A stretch of DNA of 64,000 bases, taken from contig NZ_JADOES010000002.1 in assembly GCF_018739885.1 (NCBI RefSeq), forward strand, positions 1 to 64,000, given 5' to 3'. Shown in pieces: positions 9,518 through 18,921 of the stretch (its first letter is position 1; every line of letters begins with the position of its first letter). Made by a program: the position numbers and the translations under genes. Source of the stretch: Leptothoe spongobia TAU-MAC 1115 (lineage in GTDB: Bacteria; Cyanobacteriota; Cyanobacteriia; Phormidesmidales; Phormidesmidaceae). The notes beneath the pieces are model-generated. The model ran no database searches. It had not been told where the DNA came from and worked only from the letters and a program-made list of their open reading frames with translations.

Positions 9518-9680
9518 AAGTAGGTTAGCCTAATCGTTTATAAGATAGAAGATCAGATGTTTGGCTTCCTCGTATAAGCCCCCAAACCCCCAATACTGGG
9601 GGCTTTGAGTCTAGTCTCCCCCAGTATTGGGGGACGGGAGGGGGCCTCGGTATCTGAAGCATAATTGGGACAACCTACTT
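9518..9680. mobile_element. MITE-like element with terminal inverted repeats and internal G/C hairpin
   Basis: AAGTAGGTT (9518-9526) is mirrored by AACCTACTT (9672-9680), and the similarity extends inward with mismatches to about 18 bp. Inside, CCCCCAATACTGGGGG (9587-9602) is perfectly complementary to CCCCCAGTATTGGGGG (9618-9633) across a 15-base loop. The structure has no open frame and resembles a non-autonomous palindromic element. Clear target-site duplications are not obvious. The hairpin could also stop transcription. Confidence 0.5.
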
Positions 9681-9996
9681 ACATTAACCTTCAGAGGAGA
9701 TATCTAGAGGCTCTCAAGGGAAATAACAGATAGTAATTAAACACTATTGATCCCCTGATCACCCTTTACTCATTTCTTAACTCCTTACGCTAAAAAAATT
9801 AACACCTAAAGCGATTTCATATCCTCAAAAATCGCTAAACTTATACGTAATTTCAACCAAATACTACGTTTACAAAAACTGTTAGTTTGATTTTCGTAAA
9901 TTAGCTTTATTAGCAACCATTTTACAGCATATAACTGTTGTCCCTTAATGTAGCTTCTTTGTTTGCTGCACCAGCAACACTCAGGATAATCTTCCC
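9681..9996. other. AT-rich leader upstream of the TcA-like gene
   Basis: About 315 AT-rich bases with no gene. No copy of the ACAAG...CTTGT element is seen here. AGGA (about 9984-9987) roughly 10 bases before ATG 9997 is a weak ribosome binding site. I see no terminator and no clear promoter. Confidence 0.4.
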
Positions 9997-12900
9997 ATGA
10001 CAGATCTCACCGCCATCAAAAATGATAGCCTTTTGACCACATTCTTTGATGCAAGTCATAACCCAGATTTTGACTTAGTCAACTTTGACTTTTTCGATAA
10101 AGCCGCTGAGGACGCTTTAAAGTGGAGTGGGATAGAAGATAAGAAAAAGGTTCTGGAACGCCTCAAAGGCTACCATAGACTATTAAACCTTGGTCTTACT
10201 GGGCAAGAAGCAAAAACGTTATTAGATCCTGAACCACCACAAGCATCTGATGACGCTTCATCTCCCGACCCTGCCGCAGATGCCTTCATGGTACCATCAA
10301 CTCCAGGTCCAGAACTAGATGCTGCTTTATCAGCAGAACGTCAACCAACAAAGGTTAAAAAACTTGATTCAGCCGTCGCCATCGCCTCACTCCCTGAAGA
10401 AAAATTTATCCAAGCATCTGGTCTCGACCCGGCAAAAGCCAAAGTAGTCCATCAGAATGCCAGCAAAACTGTTGCTGGCGAGATGGTGCTATTCGCTAAT
10501 ATTATGGAGGTTGCTTCCCCTCGGTATGAAACTGCTCAGTTTGATAATTCAGAGTCACTGCGCAACTCATTTAAATCGCTGCCCAGCTATCAAAACCTAT
10601 TTGGCAGCCAAAACTTTCTCCAATGCGATCCGTGCCAGTCGATTTTTAGTCCCGCTGCCTATTTTGTCGATTTAATGCGGTTGTGCGATCAAAAGATCAC
10701 ACAAAAGAATCAAAAAAGTATTCCCGATGGGTTACGACTGGATCAGCGACGACCAGATTTATTCAACAAACTTCAGCTAACCTGTGACGAGACTAAAAAT
10801 ACTGTCCCGTACACCCAAATTATCAATGAAGTCTTAGAAGAAAAGCTTAAAAACGACCTTGGCCAAGATGTCTTTAAATATCTTGCTACGGCAGATTATC
10901 CGCGAAACTTGCCTTTTAACTTAAACCTCGAAACAATTCGGACTTACCTGGGACATTTAAACACTAATCTTGCTGAGATTTACCAAATATGCACTCCCCA
11001 AGACTCTCACAATATAGCTTGGGCACGAGAATTTTTGGGCCTTTCTCCAGAGCAATATACGTTAATAACAACGTCACAGACCAATCCTGATAGCTTAAAG
11101 AAGCGCTACGGCATAGAGACTAATAATGCTCCAGGGGATGATTTATGGGGATTAGTCGAAAAAGACACCTTCCTAAAGCAAATAAAGCTTTCATGGCAGG
11201 AATTAAATGATTTATTTTCTCAAAACCTATCGTCAGAAGAATCAAACGATGAAAACAAAAAAGGAGAAATTCAACGTGGTTTGGCTCACCGATTTTATAT
11301 CAATCGGAAGCTTCTAGATAATCAGTATTTGCATATAGCCTATGATGACCAGAAAAAGACAACTGTACTTCAAAATCTACGTTTAGATGAACTTGATCGT
11401 ATCGATCGCTTCGTGCGCCTCGCTCAAAAACTAAATTGGTCATTTGCTGATTTAGATTGGGTACTGACATCCATGGGGACTAATGGCAAAAATGCTCAAG
11501 GTGCCCAAAAGGATATCGATGAGGCGACTATTATCACCATTACCAAAATCAAACAACTGCAAGCTCAAACTAAGCTGCCTTTAGATGTACTGTGCAGTTT
11601 TTGGCATGACATTAAAACCATTGGTAAAGGGGATAATAAAAATAAACCACAAGATCTATTCAATCGTGTATTTAATAATCCCTTTATAAGTCCTGGTGCA
11701 GAGTCACTTAATTTAGAGGCTCCGCAATCATGGAAATGGGAAATCGATAAAATTACGGATGAGGAACAGCAACAGAAATCTAGACTAATTAGACAACGCC
11801 TCCTTGGAGCTTTAAAGCTAAGGGATGAAGACTTAACTAAACTTGCCAAGCAAGTTTGGGGCGACTCAGAAAGCCTATCTAGTCAGGAGCAAACAGAGCA
11901 AACTCCAGGACTCATATTAAACCTTTCTAACTTATCCAAACTTTTCCGATCTGCTCTTATACTTCAATTACTCCAAATTAATATCGATGAGTATCAACTG
12001 CTGTTGAAAAGCTTAAACAAGCTCCCTCAACGTCAAGATAAACTCAAAATTGATCAGTTGCAAATTGATCAATTAATTGAAGTTATTGATATTGTTACAT
12101 GGCTCAAAGGTTCTGGCTTGAACATTTATGAGCTTGATTATATTCTTTATGGAACAGAGCATCCTTCTGTTGAAGCGCTTTTGCCAGAAGAGAAGCTGAC
12201 TACCTCGATGCAGTCCTTGTGGCCAACAGCATGGCAACTTTCTCCAGAAGAGTATAAGTTGATCACAACAGAAGATCCTAAAAGAGAAAGTTTAAATAAG
12301 CGCTTCCAGGTTCAAATAGGCAATGAAGGTGATGACACCTTTGGTGGATTAACGAATAAGCAAGTATTTCTCGATAAAATCGCTCTTTCTGAATCGAAAC
12401 TAAAAGAATTACTTTCCAATCAAAGATTTTATATTAACCAACCCTTACCGGATAAAACATTTGTCAGCCTAGACGAAGACGTAATCAACAACCTCAACTT
12501 AAGGACATTAGATCGCATTGACCGTTTTTTGCGTCTTGCCCGTGCAACAGGTTGGTCTTTTGCTGATTTAGATCGAGTGCTAACAATCCTCTCTGAGAAG
12601 TATAGCGACAGAGAGGCGATGGAAAAAGCCATCCAAATCAAGCAATCTCAGACACCACTTGATCAAAAATTGCAGGGAGATGTATTAATCAAACTCCTTG
12701 GAAAAATTAGCCAGGAATTCAATGTAAAACTCGCTCATCATTTTGGTATTGAGCCAGAACTATTTGCAATTTTGGCTCAGATAGGTGCAAACGCTATAGA
12801 GGAGAAGGACTACATTCAACTTCTCTTGACTCAAGTAGACACTGAAAAAGAAGACTGGCAGAAAATTACTGCCTGTTTGAAATCCATATCGAGATGGCAT

Positions 12901-15900
12901 TTGCTAGTTAAAAAGCTGTCACTAACTGAAACAACGCTCAGGAGTATTTTTACTTGCCCCAAAGCCTACAATATTGATTCTTCGTACACGCTCAACATTC
13001 AAAATATCCAGACTATTTACAAATGCAAAAATAACTTGTTAAAAGTCTTCAGAGGTTCTGAAGAAAACCTCTTTAAGTTTTTTAATGAAGGCCCTTCTCC
13101 GTTCCGATACTGGCCCTTAGATGAGGGAGAAGGACATCAAGAAGTCCTCGAACAAACAAATAAAAGTAGCAATAGATTAGATGGAAATTTCACCTGGAAA
13201 AAATCTACAGATTTCCCTGGAAGTACCCTTAGAAACGTATTGATTTTTCATAACCAAAGTACTTCCATAAAGATTGGCTTGGCTTCATCTCTAAAGTTAA
13301 TTGAGAGTGACTTTACTGTAGAAGCTTGGGTCAATCCACAATATATTAATCGATACTCTCATAGTAATCCACTATACACACAAAGTATTCTCGGTGTAAT
13401 ATCAACAGGCATGGGGGATGAATCAAACGCATTACTGTCTCTAGGAATTAGTGGCAACAAAGTTCAACTAACATTTAATGGTGGCCATCTTAATGGCATT
13501 GGGTTAATTGGAAAGAAAGAACTTGAAAATAATAAGTGGTACCACGTTGTATGGCGATATGATGCTTCTACTGAAGAGCAAGCCATATTTATTAATGGAG
13601 TTATAGATGCTGTAAGAACAGAAGCTAAACCTTTACAGGAGTATGGTCAAGAGGTTTACATTGGTTTTAGTCATGCTCAAGGATGGAATCATTTTGATGG
13701 TTATATCACTGATCTTCGTATTTGGAATAAGGCGCTTAGCAACAACCAAATCTCAGAACTTTTCAAATATCCAACAATCTCTAGCCGACTTGCACAAGCT
13801 ACAGGTTGGCCATTAGATAAAATTGACCATGCAGTAGTCAAAAATAAAACTGATGCTCTCTACAAGTCCGTTGAAGGATTGTTGAAGATCGGGCGCTGTA
13901 TCATACTTTCCGACACTCTCGGTTGTAGTGTAGATTTTCTAGGTGTCTTGTGCGATCTAGTAAAAAATAGCTCAGCAGCGGAGAATTGGGAAACCTATAA
14001 GCAGGTAGCTAATGCAGTTATTTCCCTCACAAAAGCCAAGCACAACGACGAAGAATGGACAAAAGTATTCAAAAAACTCAATGGTACTCTCGAAGAGCGC
14101 AAAACTAAAATTCTCACCGGTTTTGCATTGCATAAACTTGGCTTTGATAATCTTCGCAAACTGTCAGAGTACCTGTTGCTCGATGTAGAAATGACCAGCT
14201 GTGCCTTTAATTCACGCATTCAGCTTGGTATTCTATCACTACAAACCTACCTGCAGCGCTGTCGTATGGGCGTAGAAACAGGCATCATCGATGTCGATAT
14301 TCCTGAGGTGTGGTGGGAGTGGATCCCCAACTATCGTAAGTGGGAAGCCAACCGTAAGGTATTTTTATATCCCGAAAACTATATCGATCCCAGCCTCCGG
14401 AAAGATGCCTCTCCTCAGTTTAAAGAACTACAAGACGAGCTATTACAATCAGATATTACAGCAGATACAGTCGAAACAGCCTATCGACATTACTTCGATA
14501 AGTTAACCGAGATATCTAACCTAAAAATAGTTGATGCTTGCCGTTCCTCAGTTAAAACACCTAAGAGCAAGGAGATGATCGACACTCTATTCCTTTTTGG
14601 AAAAACAGTTGCCCAACCCCATACCTATTACTATCGGCATTGTGAGCGTCCTACATCCAAGAAGCCTTCATGGAGCTATTGGGAGAAAATAGAGCTGCCA
14701 ATTGACTCAGACTATATTTCATCAGTCTATGCTTTTAATCGCTTATTCATTTTTTGGGTAGAAATCGATGATTCTCGGCAAGAAACGAAAACAAAAAAAG
14801 GAAAGTCTTTTGAGAATAAAGAACAAGCAGCACAGAAGAGTAACTTCGCGACTCTATCTGTGAAGTATTCGTTTCTTAACGCTAGTCAAAATTGGGTTTC
14901 ACCTCAAATCCTAGTTGAGGGTGTGCCATTCAGGTTCTTTAAATTCGATAAAATTGAGATACCTTATAGCTTTTGGCAAAAAATTCACCCTGCAGCGATG
15001 AAGAATGAAAATTCTGAGGTTATAGCATTACTATTTGGTGACTTAAAATCTGTACCAAAACATAAACTCCAATATCGTGAAATAGCTGAAAAGATTGTTG
15101 GGCCAATGTATGCACTCAAACAATTGACTAAGGGTGATTCTAAATCTGACTTGTACTACCCTGTGATCAATAAAAATCTAAAAATAGGTGAAGCTAAGAT
15201 AAATGATGTTTTTAAGTTGAGGCCTGGTTTCGAGTACTTTTCTGGTTCGTTAACTAATTTTGCCAGATTTTACTTGGTGGCTATTACACCAGCTTTAACA
15301 GCCTTTGGCAATGAAAATATTCAAGAATATACACTCATTAATAGCAAATCCCTAGATTTGATTGTAAATAGCTCCCAACAAGACTTTTACCTTTTGCAAG
15401 ATAATGAACACATTACAATTAAACGTTTATCCACTAGCTTGCCTCAATTATTTAGTCAAACTTTGTTAACTCATGGTATAGACGGTTTAATTTCTCTCGC
15501 TTCGCAGCAAATTTCCGAGCCGAATTTTCCGTTTGTGCCGGATCATCAAAGTCAAGATTTTGATGATGCTTACGGTGCTTACTTCTGGGAAATCTTCTTC
15601 CATATTCCTTTTTTAATTGCTTCCAACTTAAATTCTCACCAACGCTACAACGAAGCACGTCAGTGGTATCAATACATTTTCAATCCAACTCAACTTCAAC
15701 TCCCTAAAGCAATCAGTTCTTGGTCATTGGATGAAAAAGAGAAAGAAGGAGCAACTATTTATGATAAGGAAAGAAAGCTCGATGGTACTTTGCATGGAGA
15801 AGCTCAGTGGGAAAATGTTGGAGACTTTCCAGGTGCTGCTTCCAAGTCGGTTTTAAAGTTCAATGGAGCCAATACCCGCATAGAGCTTGCCAATGCACGA

Positions 15901-18900
15901 TCTTTGAGTCTGTATGATAGCGACTTCACCGTAGAAGTCTGGATAAAATTTACACAACCTATTACCGATAAAGATTATTCAATTCTCGGGATGGTTGGGA
16001 CTCAATCTCTAAATAATAGAGTATTCCACTTGATTATCAGAAATAACAAACTATTTATGAGTTTTTATGGAAATGATTGTCAAGGAAATACCGCGATTCA
16101 AACAGATAAATGGTATCAAACAGTATGGCGCTATACAAAATTAACTCAAGAACAAGCCATTTTTATTGATGGTCGGTTAGATGCATCTTCTTCAGGACGA
16201 CAACCCTTCAAAGGAACTGAAACAGTAAGTCTTGGTGCCTACGCATGGGGAACCGATGGAGCTACCTGGTTTGAAGGTCATATGACTAATGTTCGCATTT
16301 GGAATGTGCCTCTTAGCAACGAGCAGATCCTTCAAAGTTTTGAAGATGTGACAGTGACAACTCCATCAGATCGTTTCTGGCGATTCTTGCCATTCCGGGG
16401 TCAATCTACCCAAAAACTCAAGCAGCTTCTAACTAACGACGCAGCCATCCAAGCTTATAAAGAAAACCCCTTTGACCCCCATGCCATTGCAAGCCTGCGA
16501 ATTGGCGCTTACCAAAAAGCCGTGGTAATGAAATATATCGACAACCTGCTCGACTGGGGAGATGCATTATTTACAAAAGATACATGGGAAGACATTTCCC
16601 AAGCTACAACGCTTTACCTTCTTGCCTACGAACTACTCGGTGCCAAGCCCAGAAATCTAGGCGATCCACCTGAACAAAAGACTAAAACCTTTGCAGATCT
16701 GCGGGATCGGGATCTTACAACACCTACTTCTGAATTTCTTCTCAATCTAGAGGACAGCCGCAAAGAGTACCAAGAATTTATCAAACAGTTTGGTACTGAT
16801 GGACCTTTTAATGCTCTAGATACTTATTTCTGTATTAGTGAGAACCAAGAGTTTGCTCAATACTGGGATCGGGTTGAAGATCGCCTCTTTAAGATCCGTC
16901 ACTGCCAAAATATCAAAGGCATCGAACGTCAATTGGCTCTATTCTCTCCACCCATTGATCCTAGACAGTTGGTACAACAATCTGCTGCGGGAGCTAATAT
17001 ACTCTCTCTCTCAATGGCAGATGTCATACCGCACTATCGCTTTTCCTACCTGCTAGAACGTTCTAAAAGCATGGCATCCACCGTCATTCAACTCGGCTCC
17101 ACCCTATTAAGCACCCTAGAAAAAAAGGATGCAGAAAAACTTGCCTTACTGAGAGCCACTCAAGAGCATACATTGCTGCAATTAGTTACCAAAACTAAGG
17201 AAAAACAAATCGAAGAAGCTAAAGTTAATTTAGAGTCTCTGAACAAGAGCTTGTCATCAGCAAGCGATCGCCAACGTCACTACCAAACTTTAATCGATAA
17301 CAAAATTAATATTTGGGAAGTTGCTTCTTTAGCGCTCTCGGCTGATGCCTTGCGGTATCAATTAGGGGCTAACGTGCTTCGAATCCCCGCAATTGCTGCA
17401 TATGTGACACCTACTATATTTGGCGCTTCTACTGGGGGTATGCAACCTGGTAGTGCAATTAGCACATCAGCTAGTGTGATGGATAGTATTGCTGGCTCAA
17501 TCAATCAAGGCTCTTCTATGGCTTCAATCCTTGCCCAATATCAACGCCGCCAAGAAGACTGGGAACTCCAACAAAAAATGGCAGACTGGGAACTTCAGCA
17601 GCTTGCAGAGCAAATCAAAGCTGCCCAAGTACGAATCGAGATCGCCAAAGCCGAACTCGACGTTCACCATAAGAGCATCCAACATTCCCAACAAGTCGAA
17701 CAATTCCTCAAAGACAAATACACCAACAAAGAACTCTATCAATGGATGGTCGGTCGCTTATCCAGTCTCTATTTCCAAACCTACAAAGTCGCCCTGGAAA
17801 TGGCCAATGCCGCCCAAAAAGCCTATCAGTACGAACTCCGCACAGACAACACCTACATTCAACCCACCCACTGGGACAGCCAGAAAAAAGGCCTCCTAGC
17901 CGGTGAAAGCCTGATGCTAGGCCTGAACCAATTAGAAAAAGCCTATTTAGACAGCAACGAACGCACGTTAGAAATCGAGAAAACCATTTCCCTACGTCAA
18001 CTCAACCCACTCGCGTTCCTCAAACTGATCCAGGAAGGCAATTGCAACTTTAATTTTGACGAAAAACTCTTTGCCCTCGATTTCCCCAGCCACTACTGCC
18101 GCCAAATCAAAACCATCTCCGTGTCCATTCCTGCAGTGGTCGGCCCCTACCAAAACATTAACGCCACCCTCACCCAAACCGGTGACAAAGTATTGATCAA
18201 ACCTGATCCTAAAGCACTACAGTGGTTGTTGACTGGGGATGGAGAAGAACCCGATACAGGAACAATACGCCAAAGCTGGCGACAACACCAACAAATTGCC
18301 ATTTCCAAAGGAACCAACGATAGTGGTCTATTTGTCCTAAATTTTCAAGACGAACGTTACCTTCCCTTCGAGGGCACAGGCACCATTTCCAGTTGGAAAC
18401 TTGACCTACCAAAAGCCAGTAATGCCATCGACTTTAACAGCATTACCGATGTTATCATCACCCTCAGCTATACCGCCCTGGAAGGTGGCTCCACAATTAA
18501 AGAAACTGTTTCCAAACACTTTGGACCATTTACTGGACAATTCGCCCTGGACTTGAAACAAGAGCTACATCAAGCTGCGAAGGACACTAACGAACTATCT
18601 TTTCCTGTATCGCCTAACCTATTCCGTCACGGACTGCAAAAACTCAAGGTTTCTCAGGTTCATTTACTATGGACCACCTCTGAAAATTCTTCTGCCCCTG
18701 TCACTCTGGAGATTCCTGGATATCAGAAAGCGGAGATAACTCCTCCAAACGAAGCTAAAGGTGTTTATATGCTCACGTTTGAGCCAAAACCAGCTCAGGG
18801 AGGAAGTACCGATAAGCTAACCCAGCCGTGGAAGCTTTCGTCATCAAATCTACAAGACACGATAGAGCTGGCAATGATAGTCACCTATGAAGGCACTATT

Positions 18901-18921
18901 AATTGGGGAAACCAGATCTAA
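9997..18921 (+). CDS. Tc toxin A-subunit-like protein (TcA) with two LamG domains
   Basis: A 2,974-residue protein with TcA architecture. It has an N-terminal VRP1-like region (IFSPAAYFVDLMRLC near residue 211), an alpha-helical shell with two similar segments each containing a DRIDRF motif, and a neuraminidase-like region (WEANRKVFLYPENY near 1445). Further on are coiled-coil and pore-forming segments with a glycine/alanine-rich linker (about 2370-2600) and a C-terminal TcB-binding domain (about 2690-2974). Two laminin-G/concanavalin-like domains are inserted at about 1035-1258 and 1904-2118. They share motifs (DFTVE, EQAIFI, RIWN) and probably arose by internal duplication. In the family TcA forms the pentameric pore that binds the target cell; LamG modules would suit glycan recognition. 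No signal peptide is visible. The stop codon overlaps that of the convergent A2M gene. Confidence 0.9.
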   Translation: MTDLTAIKNDSLLTTFFDASHNPDFDLVNFDFFDKAAEDALKWSGIEDKKKVLERLKGYHRLLNLGLTGQEAKTLLDPEPPQASDDASSPDPAADAFMVPSTPGPELDAALSAERQPTKVKKLDSAVAIASLPEEKFIQASGLDPAKAKVVHQNASKTVAGEMVLFANIMEVASPRYETAQFDNSESLRNSFKSLPSYQNLFGSQNFLQCDPCQSIFSPAAYFVDLMRLCDQKITQKNQKSIPDGLRLDQRRPDLFNKLQLTCDETKNTVPYTQIINEVLEEKLKNDLGQDVFKYLATADYPRNLPFNLNLETIRTYLGHLNTNLAEIYQICTPQDSHNIAWAREFLGLSPEQYTLITTSQTNPDSLKKRYGIETNNAPGDDLWGLVEKDTFLKQIKLSWQELNDLFSQNLSSEESNDENKKGEIQRGLAHRFYINRKLLDNQYLHIAYDDQKKTTVLQNLRLDELDRIDRFVRLAQKLNWSFADLDWVLTSMGTNGKNAQGAQKDIDEATIITITKIKQLQAQTKLPLDVLCSFWHDIKTIGKGDNKNKPQDLFNRVFNNPFISPGAESLNLEAPQSWKWEIDKITDEEQQQKSRLIRQRLLGALKLRDEDLTKLAKQVWGDSESLSSQEQTEQTPGLILNLSNLSKLFRSALILQLLQINIDEYQLLLKSLNKLPQRQDKLKIDQLQIDQLIEVIDIVTWLKGSGLNIYELDYILYGTEHPSVEALLPEEKLTTSMQSLWPTAWQLSPEEYKLITTEDPKRESLNKRFQVQIGNEGDDTFGGLTNKQVFLDKIALSESKLKELLSNQRFYINQPLPDKTFVSLDEDVINNLNLRTLDRIDRFLRLARATGWSFADLDRVLTILSEKYSDREAMEKAIQIKQSQTPLDQKLQGDVLIKLLGKISQEFNVKLAHHFGIEPELFAILAQIGANAIEEKDYIQLLLTQVDTEKEDWQKITACLKSISRWHLLVKKLSLTETTLRSIFTCPKAYNIDSSYTLNIQNIQTIYKCKNNLLKVFRGSEENLFKFFNEGPSPFRYWPLDEGEGHQEVLEQTNKSSNRLDGNFTWKKSTDFPGSTLRNVLIFHNQSTSIKIGLASSLKLIESDFTVEAWVNPQYINRYSHSNPLYTQSILGVISTGMGDESNALLSLGISGNKVQLTFNGGHLNGIGLIGKKELENNKWYHVVWRYDASTEEQAIFINGVIDAVRTEAKPLQEYGQEVYIGFSHAQGWNHFDGYITDLRIWNKALSNNQISELFKYPTISSRLAQATGWPLDKIDHAVVKNKTDALYKSVEGLLKIGRCIILSDTLGCSVDFLGVLCDLVKNSSAAENWETYKQVANAVISLTKAKHNDEEWTKVFKKLNGTLEERKTKILTGFALHKLGFDNLRKLSEYLLLDVEMTSCAFNSRIQLGILSLQTYLQRCRMGVETGIIDVDIPEVWWEWIPNYRKWEANRKVFLYPENYIDPSLRKDASPQFKELQDELLQSDITADTVETAYRHYFDKLTEISNLKIVDACRSSVKTPKSKEMIDTLFLFGKTVAQPHTYYYRHCERPTSKKPSWSYWEKIELPIDSDYISSVYAFNRLFIFWVEIDDSRQETKTKKGKSFENKEQAAQKSNFATLSVKYSFLNASQNWVSPQILVEGVPFRFFKFDKIEIPYSFWQKIHPAAMKNENSEVIALLFGDLKSVPKHKLQYREIAEKIVGPMYALKQLTKGDSKSDLYYPVINKNLKIGEAKINDVFKLRPGFEYFSGSLTNFARFYLVAITPALTAFGNENIQEYTLINSKSLDLIVNSSQQDFYLLQDNEHITIKRLSTSLPQLFSQTLLTHGIDGLISLASQQISEPNFPFVPDHQSQDFDDAYGAYFWEIFFHIPFLIASNLNSHQRYNEARQWYQYIFNPTQLQLPKAISSWSLDEKEKEGATIYDKERKLDGTLHGEAQWENVGDFPGAASKSVLKFNGANTRIELANARSLSLYDSDFTVEVWIKFTQPITDKDYSILGMVGTQSLNNRVFHLIIRNNKLFMSFYGNDCQGNTAIQTDKWYQTVWRYTKLTQEQAIFIDGRLDASSSGRQPFKGTETVSLGAYAWGTDGATWFEGHMTNVRIWNVPLSNEQILQSFEDVTVTTPSDRFWRFLPFRGQSTQKLKQLLTNDAAIQAYKENPFDPHAIASLRIGAYQKAVVMKYIDNLLDWGDALFTKDTWEDISQATTLYLLAYELLGAKPRNLGDPPEQKTKTFADLRDRDLTTPTSEFLLNLEDSRKEYQEFIKQFGTDGPFNALDTYFCISENQEFAQYWDRVEDRLFKIRHCQNIKGIERQLALFSPPIDPRQLVQQSAAGANILSLSMADVIPHYRFSYLLERSKSMASTVIQLGSTLLSTLEKKDAEKLALLRATQEHTLLQLVTKTKEKQIEEAKVNLESLNKSLSSASDRQRHYQTLIDNKINIWEVASLALSADALRYQLGANVLRIPAIAAYVTPTIFGASTGGMQPGSAISTSASVMDSIAGSINQGSSMASILAQYQRRQEDWELQQKMADWELQQLAEQIKAAQVRIEIAKAELDVHHKSIQHSQQVEQFLKDKYTNKELYQWMVGRLSSLYFQTYKVALEMANAAQKAYQYELRTDNTYIQPTHWDSQKKGLLAGESLMLGLNQLEKAYLDSNERTLEIEKTISLRQLNPLAFLKLIQEGNCNFNFDEKLFALDFPSHYCRQIKTISVSIPAVVGPYQNINATLTQTGDKVLIKPDPKALQWLLTGDGEEPDTGTIRQSWRQHQQIAISKGTNDSGLFVLNFQDERYLPFEGTGTISSWKLDLPKASNAIDFNSITDVIITLSYTALEGGSTIKETVSKHFGPFTGQFALDLKQELHQAAKDTNELSFPVSPNLFRHGLQKLKVSQVHLLWTTSENSSAPVTLEIPGYQKAEITPPNEAKGVYMLTFEPKPAQGGSTDKLTQPWKLSSSNLQDTIELAMIVTYEGTINWGNQI

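Noticed and set aside
15452..15658. 68-codon minus-strand frame in the TcA gene
   Set aside because: Shadow frame; the plus strand here is continuous TcA coding sequence.
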